Below are positions 12,334 to 23,128 of a DNA stretch of 64,000 bases, piece by piece. The notes under the pieces were generated by a model. It worked only from the letters and a program-made list of their open reading frames with translations, was not told where the DNA came from and searched no databases. A program made the translations under genes and the position numbers. Position 1 is the stretch's first letter, and each line of letters starts with the position of its first letter. The DNA is from Lunularia cruciata (Eukaryota; Streptophyta; Marchantiopsida; Lunulariales; Lunulariaceae). The stretch is from assembly GCA_948567375.1 (NCBI GenBank), contig OX419757.1:12524001-12588000 (forward strand). Reading direction: 5' to 3'.

Positions 12334-14460
12334 TTAAAGATTGTAAAGAGTTGTCTTCTTATGCTGAATTTGGAAATACTTTGTAAGAGACTCTATCAAG
12401 CTGTTTAGGAAGTGCACTCCTCTATCATTGACTAACTCCAAGGGACAACCATACCAAGAGATAATGTTTTGAAAGAAAAAGTCAGCCAATATGTATGCAT
12501 CATCCCTCTGAGTAGCTTTGGCCTCTACCATCTTTGTAGCATAATAAATACAAACTAGAATGTACCTCTTTCAAGTTACCTTTGTAATGGGTTGGATCAA
12601 TTTAACAAAGTCTATCCCCCACTTCTCAAATGGTGCTAATGGCAGGATGAGACATAGTGGCAGTTGTGTTGATGGAGTCCTTTAACATGCATCACACCTC
12701 TTGATGTAGTCATCTACATCCTTGTAAATTGTTGGCCACTAATAACCAGTTGCTAATATCTTCTTCATAGTGTTCTTTAATGTGAAGTGCACTCATGTAC
12801 CTTTTGAGTGAAGTGCTTGTATTACTCCTCCAACTTTTGAGGCTTCTAGATATCACCAAATTAATTTTTCCATCCCCAACTTGAACAACATGTTCCACTT
12901 GATCTGATAAAATCCCATCTTGTTCAAGAGTACTGCAAGTTGCTTTGGATCCATCTACAAAAGGAACTGCAAGTTGCATAAGTATTGATACTCCTCCAAG
13001 TACCTTATTACTTGGTATGTTGTGATATGTAACAAATCCTCATCAATAAACTCATATCCTATATCTTCAATCTGGTCTTGAGTTTTGAGCCTAGAAAGGA
13101 AATCAATATTGCTATGTTGCACTCCTTTACGGACCTGCACAATGTAAGTGATTTCTTGCAAGAGGTAATCCATCATGCAATGCACACATAATGGTCAGCT
13201 TTTGTCACTAGGTGTTGTAGTGCAAAATGATCTAGGTGAAACACAAACTTGTAACCTAGCAAATAATGAAATTTTTTTTTACATGCATAGACCATTTTGA
13301 GTGCCTCTCTTTTGATAGTGGTGTACTTTTTCTCAACATTTGATAACTGTCTACTTGCAAAATAAATTGGAAATTCTTTCTTACTACTATCCTTCTAACT
13401 AAAAACTAATCCTATTGCTTATTGATGCTAAAGAAATATCTACATATGCATAAAACAAGCTATTCCAATCAAGAGCTTGCATGATGGGTGCTTCTACTAA
13501 CTTGGTCTTCATCACCACAAAGGCCAGCTCCTGCTATGGTGACCGCACATACTCTTTTGATTTCTTTAGTAGTTTGGTGAGTGATGCTACAAAAGTTGCA
13601 TGCTGTGCAATAAACCTCATATAGTAACTTACATGTCCTAGAAAATCTTGAAGTTCTCTCAAGTTCCTTGGTGCTTCCAATGCCTTGCTCGCTTTGACCT
13701 TTTTGACATCTACCTCTACACCTCTACTTGATAGTTGGTGTCCAAGCAGTATCTCTTTAGTCATAGCAAAATACCACTTCTTAGGGTGAAAGGATAGTCT
13801 AGTGGATTAGCATCTATTCAATGTTTTCCTCACAAAGGAGAGATATTTCCTTGCTTTCCAAAACATGGAAATTGTGTATAAAGATTTCCATAAACTTGCA
13901 TAGGTAATCCTTGAAGATGGCTATCATCATCCTTTGAAAAGTTGGATGTGCATTGCATAGCCTGAATGGAATTCTATTGTAAGCATAGGTGTTCCAAATG
14001 GTGGTGAAGGTAGTCTTGTTCCTATCTTCCTCTTGAATGGTCACTTGGTTATATCCCAAAAATCCATCCAAGAAAGTATAGCACTCATGGTCTGCAACTT
14101 GGTCTAAGATTGTGTCAATGAAGGGTAGAGGATGATGATCCTTCTTTGTAGCTGCATTTGGCTTCCTAAAATCTTGACCAAATCAAATCTTTCCTATCTT
14201 TTTCTTAGGCACCACCACAATGGGAGACACCCATTTTCTATTAAGCACAAGAAAGTTTATGACAACTTAGAGGTACTTATCTATTTCATCCTTCACTAGG
14301 AGAAAGTACTTGGGGTTGAGTTTGCATTGGTATTGTCTGATTGGCATTGTACATCCTTCTTGATCAACGCAATGTTCACCAAACTGACTCAACATGCCAG
14401 GCATTTGCTCAATCTTCCAAGCAAAGATGTCATGATACTCTTGGAACAATGCCACTTATC
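12334..14460 (-). pseudogene. Ty3/gypsy retrotransposon pol relic (RT, RNase H, integrase)
   Basis: Minus-strand order is RT, RNase H, integrase, which is the Ty3/gypsy order. RT starts at about 14455 ('YHDIFAWKIEQMPGM', then 'NPKYFLLVKDEIDKYL') and continues through 'WVSPIVVVPKKK', 'LDGFLGYNQVTIQEEDRNKT' and 'AHPTFQRMM'. The catalytic YxDD-type box is 'FIHN' near 13870, so both aspartates are gone. The connection 'LREL-QDFLGHVSYYMRFI' is at about 13650. RNase H follows at 13390-13190 with 'FASRQLSN-EKKYTTIKREAL' and a 'DH-ALQHL' motif. Integrase pieces at 12979-12334 include 'WYGCPLELVNDRGVHF', which carries the second catalytic Asp. Stops and frameshifts break every domain. No gag or chromodomain is assigned. 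Confidence 0.88.
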
Positions 14461-14869
14461 CTTCACATTCTTCTTATGACATGTACTTGGAGAACTTCAA
14501 GGCCCTCTCTTTTTGTTGCCAAAATCTCTTGACAATCATCTGGGTTGACTATTCAATCCACATGATTGACTCAACTCATTCTAAGTAGTGGTGAATTTTC
14601 CTCTTCCTCTTTGAGTGCAGGTTGCACACAACATCTTCTTTGATCTCATAGCACTCCAAGTAGAGCACCTCACCTTCCTCCTTTGATGTCATTTTGGAAT
14701 GACTAGAAGTGTTTTCTGTGTTGTCCTCTTTTTATGACAAGGTTTCTGCCAAATGTGGAACTTCTTTCCAAGATAATGCCACTAGCTTGGAATGACACTC
14801 TTTAGGATATTAAAAATGCAAAGTATGATGGCGCCAATCTCACTAACTCAAGCACCATACAACCATGGT

Positions 14870-15068
14870 CTACCAATTAGTAGTGGATATCATGTTTGGT
14901 TCACTATGCAAACACAATGAAATTTAAGGAAAATATCACTCCTCCAACAATGGTCAAGAGCTTTGATATCTACCAATTAGTAGTGGATATCATGTTTTGT
15001 TCACTATGCAAAGCACAATGAAATCTAAGGAAATATCACTCCTCCAACAATGATTAAGAGCTTTGATA
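14870..15068. repeat. 100-bp tandem duplication
   Basis: The unit beginning CTACCAATTAGTAGTGGATA at 14870 restarts at 14970, giving two 100-bp copies that differ by only a few bases and 1-2 nt indels. The high identity, compared with the decay of the surrounding pol relic, points to a recent local duplication. Confidence 0.9.
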
Positions 15069-15119
15069 GCATTCCTAGGGTCTCTTTCATGTTTGATCAG
15101 AAAATCTCAAGGTGCAATG

Positions 15120-15900
15120 AGTAGGTTTTGTAACACTCATTGATGCATGTATGCTCTATACGGATATTAAGTTTGGTATTGCAAATAGTGGAGAAATATT
15201 ATCTACATTGAGTTTAGCTAAGCTTCTATATTAGTCATGATTAGTTAGAGTTAGTCCTAGCTAAGATAAAGGTGACCCTATTCTAGAGGAAGTGAAAAGA
15301 GTGAGCATCACTATTTTGTCTTCTAGTGGATTGACTTGGTATTATTCCTAATTATTTGACTTAGAGGAAAAAGATGAAAGCTCTTGGCCCACAAGCCTTA
15401 TTGATGCGGACTTTTCCTATAATCCAAGGATAGCCCATTTGAAGGAATCCCTTACTTAGTTAGTAGGTGAGGATAAGATAACCCACCCATATAATTATTC
15501 CTATATGCTTGGATATTCCTTTAGACTTTTTGAATTTTTTTTTGACTTTTATCTTAGTAACTTGAGTTACTTTAGTAATAAGTAATTTTATTATGTAATT
15601 TTTCACAAGTATATAAGCTAGAGGTGAGGAAGCACTCATCATCCGTTCATTTGCAACTATCTCTCTCATTGAGTTCTCTAGTGAGCAACGTCTTGAGTCT
15701 TGGAGTTCTAGCCTTGGCGGAGTGTAATGGAGTTGGGGTTTCTTGCCTTCTTAGTCCATCAAGTCCATCTTAGTGCACTTCCTTAATAACTATTAGAGGT
15801 TCATCCTGAGTGAGAGATAGGCTGGCTCACATTTTGGTTCTATTGCCTAGAAGGCAATGGAACCTAAAAGGCAAGATAATGTTATGCGTACAATTCTATC
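15120..15900 (+). repeat. LTR-like block with TATA box
   Basis: The block has the anatomy of a plant LTR promoter. A TATATAAG box lies at 15610-15617. About 40-90 nt downstream is a transcribed-looking leader rich in CTCT, and 'CTCATTGAGTTCTCTAGTGAG' follows at about 15665. I do not find a second copy in the window, so it may be a solo LTR or the edge of an unrelated element. No primer-binding site for initiator tRNA-Met is obvious after it. Ends are approximate. Confidence 0.4.
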
Positions 15901-16743
15901 TTAGATAGAAAGATGCTATGAAAGCTCACTTGGAGAGAAAATTACAAGAGGAGAGAACTAAACTTATGTTAGAGAAATTGGATCCATTTGTATGAAGTTC
16001 TTATGATATTTTTGAGGTGATATTGTACATACTATATACATGAAAAGATTTGGAGAGATTGTGTGAGGTGGATTGCAGATTTTGTTGATTATGGTAATTT
16101 TGTGCAACACCTCAAGTTTGAGATTTGGACTTGAAGTTTCATAAACGACACCTTAGATTTTCTTTTAGGTTGAGAAACTTAATTTTATTTCAAGTGTTGC
16201 TACATGCATTGAGCTAAAATTTTTGGAAGGTGGTAGGGTAAACTATTCCTGCAAATTGCATGATCTTAGGAATTTTGTACATAGTTGCCATTTCTTCAAA
16301 TTTCACTAGATTGTTCTGAAATTTTCCAAGAAAATTAAATGCATATATCCTACATTTTGACCCAAAATTTATGGAGGGATCTTCTTGTGCAGGAAGTTAT
16401 CAATTTTTTAAGTGAGAAGGGTGGTTTTTAAACCAGATCAGAAATATGTGTGCTGAATAGAAAGATGCCTTGGCCAAATTGCTCAATGAAAAGGGCTGAA
16501 ATATCACAAGGGAAAATAAACTAAGGTTTTTATGAAGTGTGAAAAATTTCAAAGGTCCAGTAGGTAGAATGTAAGTGTATTGGTTGATATGTGAGGAGTG
16601 GTCATTTTAGGAGATTTAAGTTCTCATGAATGAGTATAGGTTTGACCAAAATCATATTTAAATGTTTTGACTCATCTTGGGAGTATGGAGTGCAATAATG
16701 AGTGGAAATTACCATTATTTAAGGTTCCTCAAGGGGTTGCATT
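15901..16743. other. No recognisable gene
   Basis: AT-rich DNA with no open frame above about 60 codons and no repeat partner that I can see. It ends exactly at the TA target duplication of the Tigger transposon (16744-16745). Confidence 0.5.
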
Positions 16744-16745
16744 TA

Positions 16746-18778
16746 CAATAGAACCCGTCTAAATTAATCCTCCATAAAATAATAACCTCCATTAATTAAT
16801 CAGAAGGGGTGGTCCAGACCTTAGGCTCATATATCATTTAATAATCCTCTATTAACTAATTATTAATCAAAACAAGCAGTCCCGGTAATTTCATAATTTT
16901 ATTTTCACTACATGTAGTAGTATACATCATTTACTACAACTAAACAAATACATAACTATGGAGACTGGCTATGAACGGTTAAAGAACTGGCAAATATCTT
17001 TTTGAACCATTTGATTGAAACAAATTTTACTTACCTTGTCCTTCATGCGCTATAGCAAACCAATGAATTCTTGGGGGTCCTCATCTTGCTGCATCCAGAA
17101 TGTTTCCAACGTCTGAAGCATCTTGTGTGCATCAGCAGGGATGATCTTGGGGTGCTCTAGGCTATCATCATCCACTTCATCTACTTCATCTATGGCAGAA
17201 CGGCTTGATATGGTGTGTTGGTTCTTGATAACATTGCCAATGTCCGGAATGAAGGCCACCTTGCTCAGCGAGATAATCAAGCATGTTGCAGATGTCCATT
17301 GGATTTGGATAGCGGAATTGATGAATTTGTGACTCTAGCTCTTTGACAGTGTGATCCATGAGCTGGTCCTCTTGAGCTGGCACCATCCCAGTTGCTTCTG
17401 ACCATATTTTGCAATTGTGGAATCAGTTATGGATGGTTTTTGGCTTCACTTTTGTAGTCCAGGTTTTGGACAGCCATCTGAATGGCTTGAAGAACATCAA
17501 TTCCCTCAGGTTGCTCCACATTGTTATCTAGACACTGAAGAAGGAGATAGTTGAAACAATGGCAATAGTAGGCCTTGAAGTTGCTGATGATCCCTTGGTC
17601 GCACGGCTGGATTTTTGACATTGTGTTGGGAGGAAGGTAGAAAACCATTGTGTTGCAAAGGGTGATCTGGCCAGGAAGCTCGTCAATGGGGACATGAGCA
17701 CTGCAGTTGTCAAGAATCAGCAGCACCTTCCGGTTAACCATGCAACGGTCAAAGTCCTTTGACCATTCCAGGAAGATCTTTTGCATCATCCAGGCCTTGG
17801 CATTGTTCCAATATGTGCATCCAAGGTTTGCAAGATTGATGTTCTTGAAGCATATGAAGTTGGCATACTTTCCAATGATCCAAAGAGGCAGCTTGTGGCT
17901 ACAATCTCCATTGCAGCAGGTAGTGACAATGATCCGCTCCTTGTTTTGTTTGTGTCTGTCCAGTTGCTATGTTGCAAGGGAGTTATACGCTTGGCATTTG
18001 ATGCAGTCAACATTAGATATCAATTTATGGTGCAAACTACAATTAGTTGGACCAAGCGACACTATCTGCATCTGGAAGAAGAGACCAGTCTCATCCATAT
18101 TGTAGATATCTTTCTAGTTGAACTTGTTGAGCGTTTCACACAAGTGTGGAAGGTTGTCCATAATGAGATCCATGTTCACACTGCCACTCTCTCCAAATGA
18201 CCGGTAGGAATGGATGCCATGCCACTTCTTGAATTCTTCCAGCCAGCCGTTTGAGAACTTGAATGCATCATGGTCTGGATAAAGGCAGTTGAGAATCTTC
18301 TTGGAAGCCTTGCACACAAGGTCACTGCTCAGATTGGCATGTTCTTGATGGCCTTTGAACCATTCGACGAGTGCGGATTCCATCAATGGATATTTGACTG
18401 CCCACCAATGCTTGCTATTGGTGTTTGTGTCATCTGTGTCAAGCTTGAGCAACTCTACCTTCCGCTTGAACATGTTGCAGATAGTACCTTGGCTAACTTT
18501 GAGGTTGTGCCTTGATGCTATTTGTCATTGTGGTGTGTTTTGTGCCTTGAAGTGGCATTATGGTTGTGGTTGATGTTTTGAGTGGGTTGGTTTGTCTGGC
18601 CGTGGGTTGTTTTGAGTAGGAAGTGTGTGTCAGGTTGTGTGTTGGTGTGTTTGGTGGTAGTACAACATGCGTTGGCAATATAATCAGTTAATTTACAATC
18701 CTTGTGTTATTTAATAACCTCCATAAATTAATAGACTGGGAGTGGTCCCATGAGGATTAATTTAGGCAGGTTCTACTA
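16746..18778 (-). mobile_element. pogo/Tigger-type DNA transposon, both ends present
   Basis: Terminal inverted repeats are visible. The left end, 16746-16772, starts CAATAGAACCCGTCTAAATT. The right end, 18778-18752 read inward, starts TAGTAGAACCTGCCTAAATT. The two match at about 22 of 26 positions, ending in a common AATTAATCCTC. TA dinucleotides flank both ends (16744-16745 and 18779-18780), the target duplication of the Tc1/mariner/pogo group, and Tigger ends classically read CAGTAGAACC. An internal subterminal segment (left about 16782-16825, right about 18708-18752) containing ATAACCTCCAT...GTGGTCC occurs in direct and not inverted orientation. The element is about 2.03 kb and encodes one broken transposase. 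Confidence 0.93.
17050..18590 (-). pseudogene. Tigger/pogo transposase (CENP-B-like DNA binding plus DDE domain), disabled
   Basis: The transposase would cut and paste this element by binding its TIRs. The minus-strand frame gives an N-terminal helix-turn-helix ending 'HNLKVSQGTICNMFKRKVEL', then a CENP-B-type helix-turn-helix ('NGWLEEFKKWHGI', about 18250), then the DDE catalytic fold: 'YNMDETGLFFQM' (first Asp, about 18090), 'VLLILDNCSAHVP' (second Asp, about 17715) and 'KIQPCDQGIISNFK' (17610-17560). One frame runs from about 18560 to 17427 and is broken only by TGA at 18527-18525, TAG at 18116-18114 and TAG at 17969-17967. The acidic C-terminal tail (17280-17050, with 'LETFWMQQDED') needs frameshifts. 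The catalytic residues are still readable, so inactivation looks fairly recent. Confidence 0.92.
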
Positions 18779-18780
18779 TA

Positions 18781-19410
18781 GTAGTGGCTGATTTGAAGAA
18801 AGTAGAGTTTAGAGTAGAATTTGAAGAGAGTGTTGAGAGGATTCAAAGGGCTTCCTTGTATGGAAGAGTAATTTAAAGTGCTTCTTATGTAGAGAGAAGG
18901 AACACAAGGCAAGTTCATATTTTCTGAGTCTTAAGGGCAAGAGATTGAGAGAAAGGAGAGGCTTACTTGACTTGGGATTGCATGTTGTACCTTCTTTACC
19001 AAGATAGGTAGGGAGGAGATCTAAGATCAAGGAGTTGTCTGAGATTTCTAGAGTGGAAGGACTTCCAAAGAGCCATGAGTGTAAAGGATTAGTAAAATTT
19101 TTGGAGGGCTTGGTGAAGGATCTTGGAGAGAGTTATAATACAAATATGGAGAAACTACCACCTTCATTAGAAAGTTCTCAAGATTAGTGATGGAGATAAT
19201 CTTTCAATTGATGGATAAAATATCCATGAAAATTTGCTTAATTTGCACCTTTGGATTTGATCATGCCATAGAAATCATGGAGCAACCTGAACCCTTTGTA
19301 CTACCCAGAGTGGAATACTCTTAGATGATGCTAGTCATGTATATACTCTATTAGTTATGGTGTGAGAGAGAAAATACAAAAATATATGCCCTTCTTCCCA
19401 TATTCTTCAT
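18781..19410. other. No recognisable gene
   Basis: Lies between the right TA of the Tigger element and the gag relic. Purine-rich on the plus strand (many GAGAGG words). It may be the 5' leader of the gag-bearing element, but no LTR is recognisable. Confidence 0.4.
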
Positions 19411-19416
19411 ATATTT

Positions 19417-19458
19417 CCATATTCTTTCCATTCTTTGGCAAGAATGGAAAGAATATGG
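19417..19458 (+). repeat. Perfect 19-bp hairpin at the start of gag
   Basis: Arms at 19417-19435 and 19440-19458 are exact reverse complements, with a 4-nt loop TGGC. The right arm ends in ATGG, whose ATG (19455) opens the gag-like frame, so the hairpin would bury that start codon in RNA. Confidence 0.9.
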
Positions 19459-20430
19459 AGGCTTTTGTGAGAGACTTCAAGAGGGCTTGCATAGGAAACA
19501 ATAAGAAGAGGAAGAATGAGTGGGCCTCACTATTACCAGATTTGTTTGAGGATGAGGATTTGCATGAGGATTACATGAGGATTGCATGAGGATGCATGAG
19601 GATTACATGGTATGAGTCAAAACACCAAAAGAGAGAGAGGAGAGATGGGAAAGAGGAGTCTTGGGAGAGTTTGACTACAACACTCATTGAGAACTTCTTG
19701 TATGAGAGTTATGGGAGATTGATGAGTGAGGTTACCTTCTTCAAACAAGGAGATGGAGAGAAAGTGAGAGTCTATGCAGAAAGAGTGGACAGGTTAGAGT
19801 CTAGGTTCTATATAATATTGAGGAAGAGTGTGAATGATGTGAAGACTACTATGATTGGGATAAGAGCCATGCTCACCAAGAAATTTTTGGGAGTTTGAAA
19901 CCACAAGTTTCACACAAGGTGAGATATGAGAAACCTTCTTCCAAGGTAAAAGCTATTAAGATTACAATTTGTATGGAGTAGAGTTTGGAAGGAGATGAAA
20001 GTGATTTGGTGATGAAGGAGGTTGTGCATCCTCCACAAGTCTAGACATCACAAGTGTGATCCTTTGGTGGCAAGGGTGGCACCACAAGTAGCAGTTGTTC
20101 TTGTCCTTGCAACTTTGCCAAAAGATTCCCTTCAAACTATCACGGAGCAACTTGTAGATCTCAAGATCACTATAGTGCAACTATGGGAGAAGAGAGAAGT
20201 GGACCAAAATGTTAGAAGAGGGCCTAAGGATTATGGAAACTATCCAATATAGAGGAGGTCAACCAACTAGCAATTTCAATGATAGAAATTGTTTTGGTTG
20301 TGGAGGTAGAGGTCACATCTAATAGATTTGCCCAAATTCCACATACCATGGAGGAGGTGGTTTTTGAGGGGGCAAATAGAAAGAAAGAGTGAGGTGGTGA
20401 AGCCCAAGTACCCCCTATGAAAAATGGAGG
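19455..20430 (+). pseudogene. Retrotransposon gag relic with zinc knuckle
   Basis: Plus-strand frames give 'MEAFVRDFKRACIG', 'WYESKHQKRER', 'WESLTTTLIENFLYESYG' and 'VRVYAERVDRLESRF', the typical plant Retrotrans_gag pattern (a W-Y-E block, then W-x-x-L-x-x-x-x-x-x-x-F, then a long helix). At 20290-20331 a CCHC zinc knuckle reads C-F-G-C-G-G-R-G-H followed by two consecutive stop codons and then I-C. This keeps the C-x2-C-x4-H-x4-C spacing, with the stops in place of two residues. Gag would package element RNA in cytoplasmic particles. Frameshifts near 19590 and the double stop disable it. It is cut off by the LTR-like block at 20439, with no protease or RT beyond. Confidence 0.75.
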
Positions 20431-20438
20431 TAAGGGAA

Positions 20439-20860
20439 TGTGACAATTCAGCAAGTATCACTTTTGTAGTAATTTATAGATAATTGTTTGTTCACACAGA
20501 GATACTGGTCAAGAATGATCAAATATGAAGTAAAAGTAATAATATAGTCCTTATTGATTTTGTCTTTAGCTTCGTGGGTAGAGACCACACCTAGAAGAGA
20601 GTAACAAGTGCTCAACAACAACTCTCGTCACAATTAACCATCACTCAAAATTACAATTCATCAAACTCTTTCCAATTCAATCTTGATTGTGATGATTTTA
20701 GTTGATTTGAAGTAGGCTACTTCACCACAAAATGACTTCACCTTGGAACTGTATTCCATTCTTCCACTTAAGGTACAATTTCTTGAGTCAAAATTGCTTC
20801 ACATCAATCCAGCATTGGAATCACAAATGACATTTTACTATCCATCCACTTTTGCAGCCT
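20439..20860. repeat. LTR-like block beginning TGTGACAA
   Basis: Aligns with 7926-8350 from the shared TGTGACAA start, continuing through 'TTGTTTGTTCACACAGAGATA', 'TTGATTGTGATGATTTTAG' and 'CTTCACCACAAAATGACTTC'. The left-hand flank does not align, so 20439 is a real edge. It interrupts the gag relic immediately upstream, suggesting an independent insertion. No paired LTR in the same orientation is seen within 10 kb, so it may be a solo LTR. Confidence 0.6.
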
Positions 20861-20923
20861 TCTCTTTCTTGCCCTCAAGTTTATGGATAAGTGTAGGGTC
20901 CATAAGAAACCTATAAAGTTCCC

Positions 20924-21063
20924 ATTTGAACCCCTAGTGTATCCAAAATGCCCTTTAAATCTAAGCTCTACTATATTATTGGTAACCGTAAATCTAGAAT
21001 TGAAACCCCTACTCTGTTTCTTAGAAGTTTTACATTTGAACCCCTAGTGTATCCAGAATGCCC
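20924..21063. repeat. 32-bp direct repeat, 108 bp apart
   Basis: The phrase CATTTGAACCCCTAGTGTAT plus the following 12 bases occurs at 20930-20955 and at 21032-21063 with a single change (CCAAAATG versus CCAGAATG). Flanks are weakly similar, which suggests a decayed 108-bp tandem unit. Confidence 0.75.
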
Positions 21064-21600
21064 TAAGAAGTTTTTACGGGTATTCATCATTTTTGTTACG
21101 GATGTCAATCTATCAAGACAAGACAGTGCACTCATGTAAACTCCCCATTGCTCCAGAGCAAACCAGTGAATCTACGGCCCTCACTTTCGGCCATCCCAAA
21201 ACTCGTGTATGGTGAGGGAGTTGCGAATTTCGAGGACACAGTCCCGGTCTTTTCCTGTTAACTTTCCATCTTTTACCTGGGCATGAAGAGATGACCATCA
21301 GTCAGTTCATCGTGCGTAGTGATCGACTAGTGAACACATAGTCCATATTACTGACAGGCGCCTTATCACTACGTTGAAGCAATTACACTCTCCAGTAGTT
21401 GCTCTTCGAGAAATCCCGACTGATGGACCGTTCGCGAGTATCCTTTACATCCCGTGTGTTCGAGAAGAACAAGAGCTACCATATGAGGTGGAGTACTCTT
21501 ATGAACTATTATCCTCTTCTCTGCGCATGACAAATAAATAAACCACTGTGCGAGGGTGTTGGGTGCAGACAGGGACCTCCCTCCAAGTCCCCGAAATAGG

Positions 21601-21978
21601 ATTATCATGAACCATAATTAAGACAATTGCAAGCATAGATCGAAGGGGTTGCACAGACTGCAGTGTTTCCCTATCTCCCAGAAACATGTCAGATGAAAGC
21701 ATTTCATACCTAATTTTGCACACTGCATGGAAGCGGAGTTGACTGGCATGTGGAACCAGAGAAGGATTCTTCTTGTGAGGTCGTTGCTTATTATTATGAA
21801 CTAGAATTAAGACAATTGCACGCGCAGATCGGAATGGGGTTCAACAGACTGGAGTGTTTCACTATCTCCCAGAAACATGTCAGATGAAAGCATTTCATAC
21901 CAGATTTTGCACACTGCGTGGAAGCGTAATTGACTGGCATGTAGAACCAGACAAGGATTCTTCTTATGAGGTCATTGC
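21601..21978. repeat. 189-bp tandem duplication
   Basis: The unit starting ATTATCATGAACCATAATTA at 21601 is repeated from 21790 (ATTATTATGAACTAGAATTA) with an offset of 189 bp. Matches include GACAATTGCA, a long block containing CAGAAACATGTCAGATGAAA, and GGATTCTTCTT. The offset is a multiple of three, but neither strand keeps one open frame through both copies, so I do not call a coding repeat. Confidence 0.9.
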
Positions 21979-22779
21979 TTAACTGGCCCCTAATTATAAG
22001 GCTTCATCCATGTCGAATATGACCCTCTTTCACACATCTCTTTCATCACAAGCTCCTACGAACTTTCCTCCAGTACAGTTGCAGTTGTCCGTCTTTGCGA
22101 TTGTGTACTGGAGGGATTCTCACTTCTGAATTTTCACCTACGAAGCGATTCCCCGCTAATTTCTTGCGCTGCCGTAGTTTCCATTCTTCGAAGTTCAGAA
22201 AACGATCATTCCCCGCATGCAAGTCCATGTTTCCGGAAGCAAATTCAAATGGACCTTCGTCGAATTTCTACACTAGTACTGAAGTAGAGCCCGCCATTGT
22301 GACTTTAATGTGATTCAATGTGTAAATGAATGTGAGTTTAATAGAATTAGTCTGTCAGAGTTGTGGCCACTAATGGGATGAGGAGGATTAATCGTCATCT
22401 AGTCCTTGTCTAGTGAGAATTTTACGCTTACAATACATACTGTAGGTGGTTACTCCCGGTGAGAACAACTGAGGCTTTTGTCATTGCAATTACTCTGTTC
22501 CCAAATGCTATGCACGCTGCACCACAATGTGATGAAAACGATCGGACAGTCTACTAAAACCGAAGGTGGACAAAGACGCTATGTACAGCTTTACTTCAAA
22601 TGGTGCCGGCATGGGCAGGATCCACATGAACTTCCAAGTTTACTGTAGATGCAGCATTGCCATTTCAAGAGGTGAGGCTCTTGTGCTTGAGAGAACATTC
22701 AATCAGCTCTGCGTATTAAGGTCTCCTTCTCTGCCATAAGGATTAACGTTGCTAGGCATAGAATCACGAATATTGCAAT

Positions 22780-22837
22780 GTAACCGAAATGTTGGATTTG
22801 CCACGTCCCATTCACGAATGTCCAACATTTCGGTTAC
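22780..22837. repeat. Perfect 17-bp inverted repeat (foldback)
   Basis: Arms at 22780-22796 and 22821-22837 are exact reverse complements (GTAACCGAAATGTTGGA and its complement) around a 24-nt spacer. No flanking gene or target duplication is visible. It could be a short foldback element or a small-RNA precursor. Confidence 0.9.
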
Positions 22838-22971
22838 AGGAGAGCTTATTTGCATCATTAATCCTATCCCATACAAGATATCGTTTTGTCTTGCCGTGGA
22901 AGTTTTTAGTTTGATCTCTCTAATTTTCAAATGATCAAAACTGTGGTCAATTTGTCAAACTGTGGTCGTTT

Positions 22972-22991
22972 GATATATATATATATATATC
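22972..22991. repeat. (TA)n microsatellite
   Basis: About ten TA dinucleotides in a row, a simple repeat common in plant intergenic DNA. Confidence 0.95.
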
Positions 22992-23128
22992 TCCATTTAT
23001 GCATCATACTTATATTTCGAATTCCCTATCTTCGTCAGAGAAATCTATCGGAGGGTCGATTGCATGCTGTGTGACTCAAACTATCCGGCAACGTCATCTT
23101 GTCTGATGCAAAACTCTTAAGTGAACGA

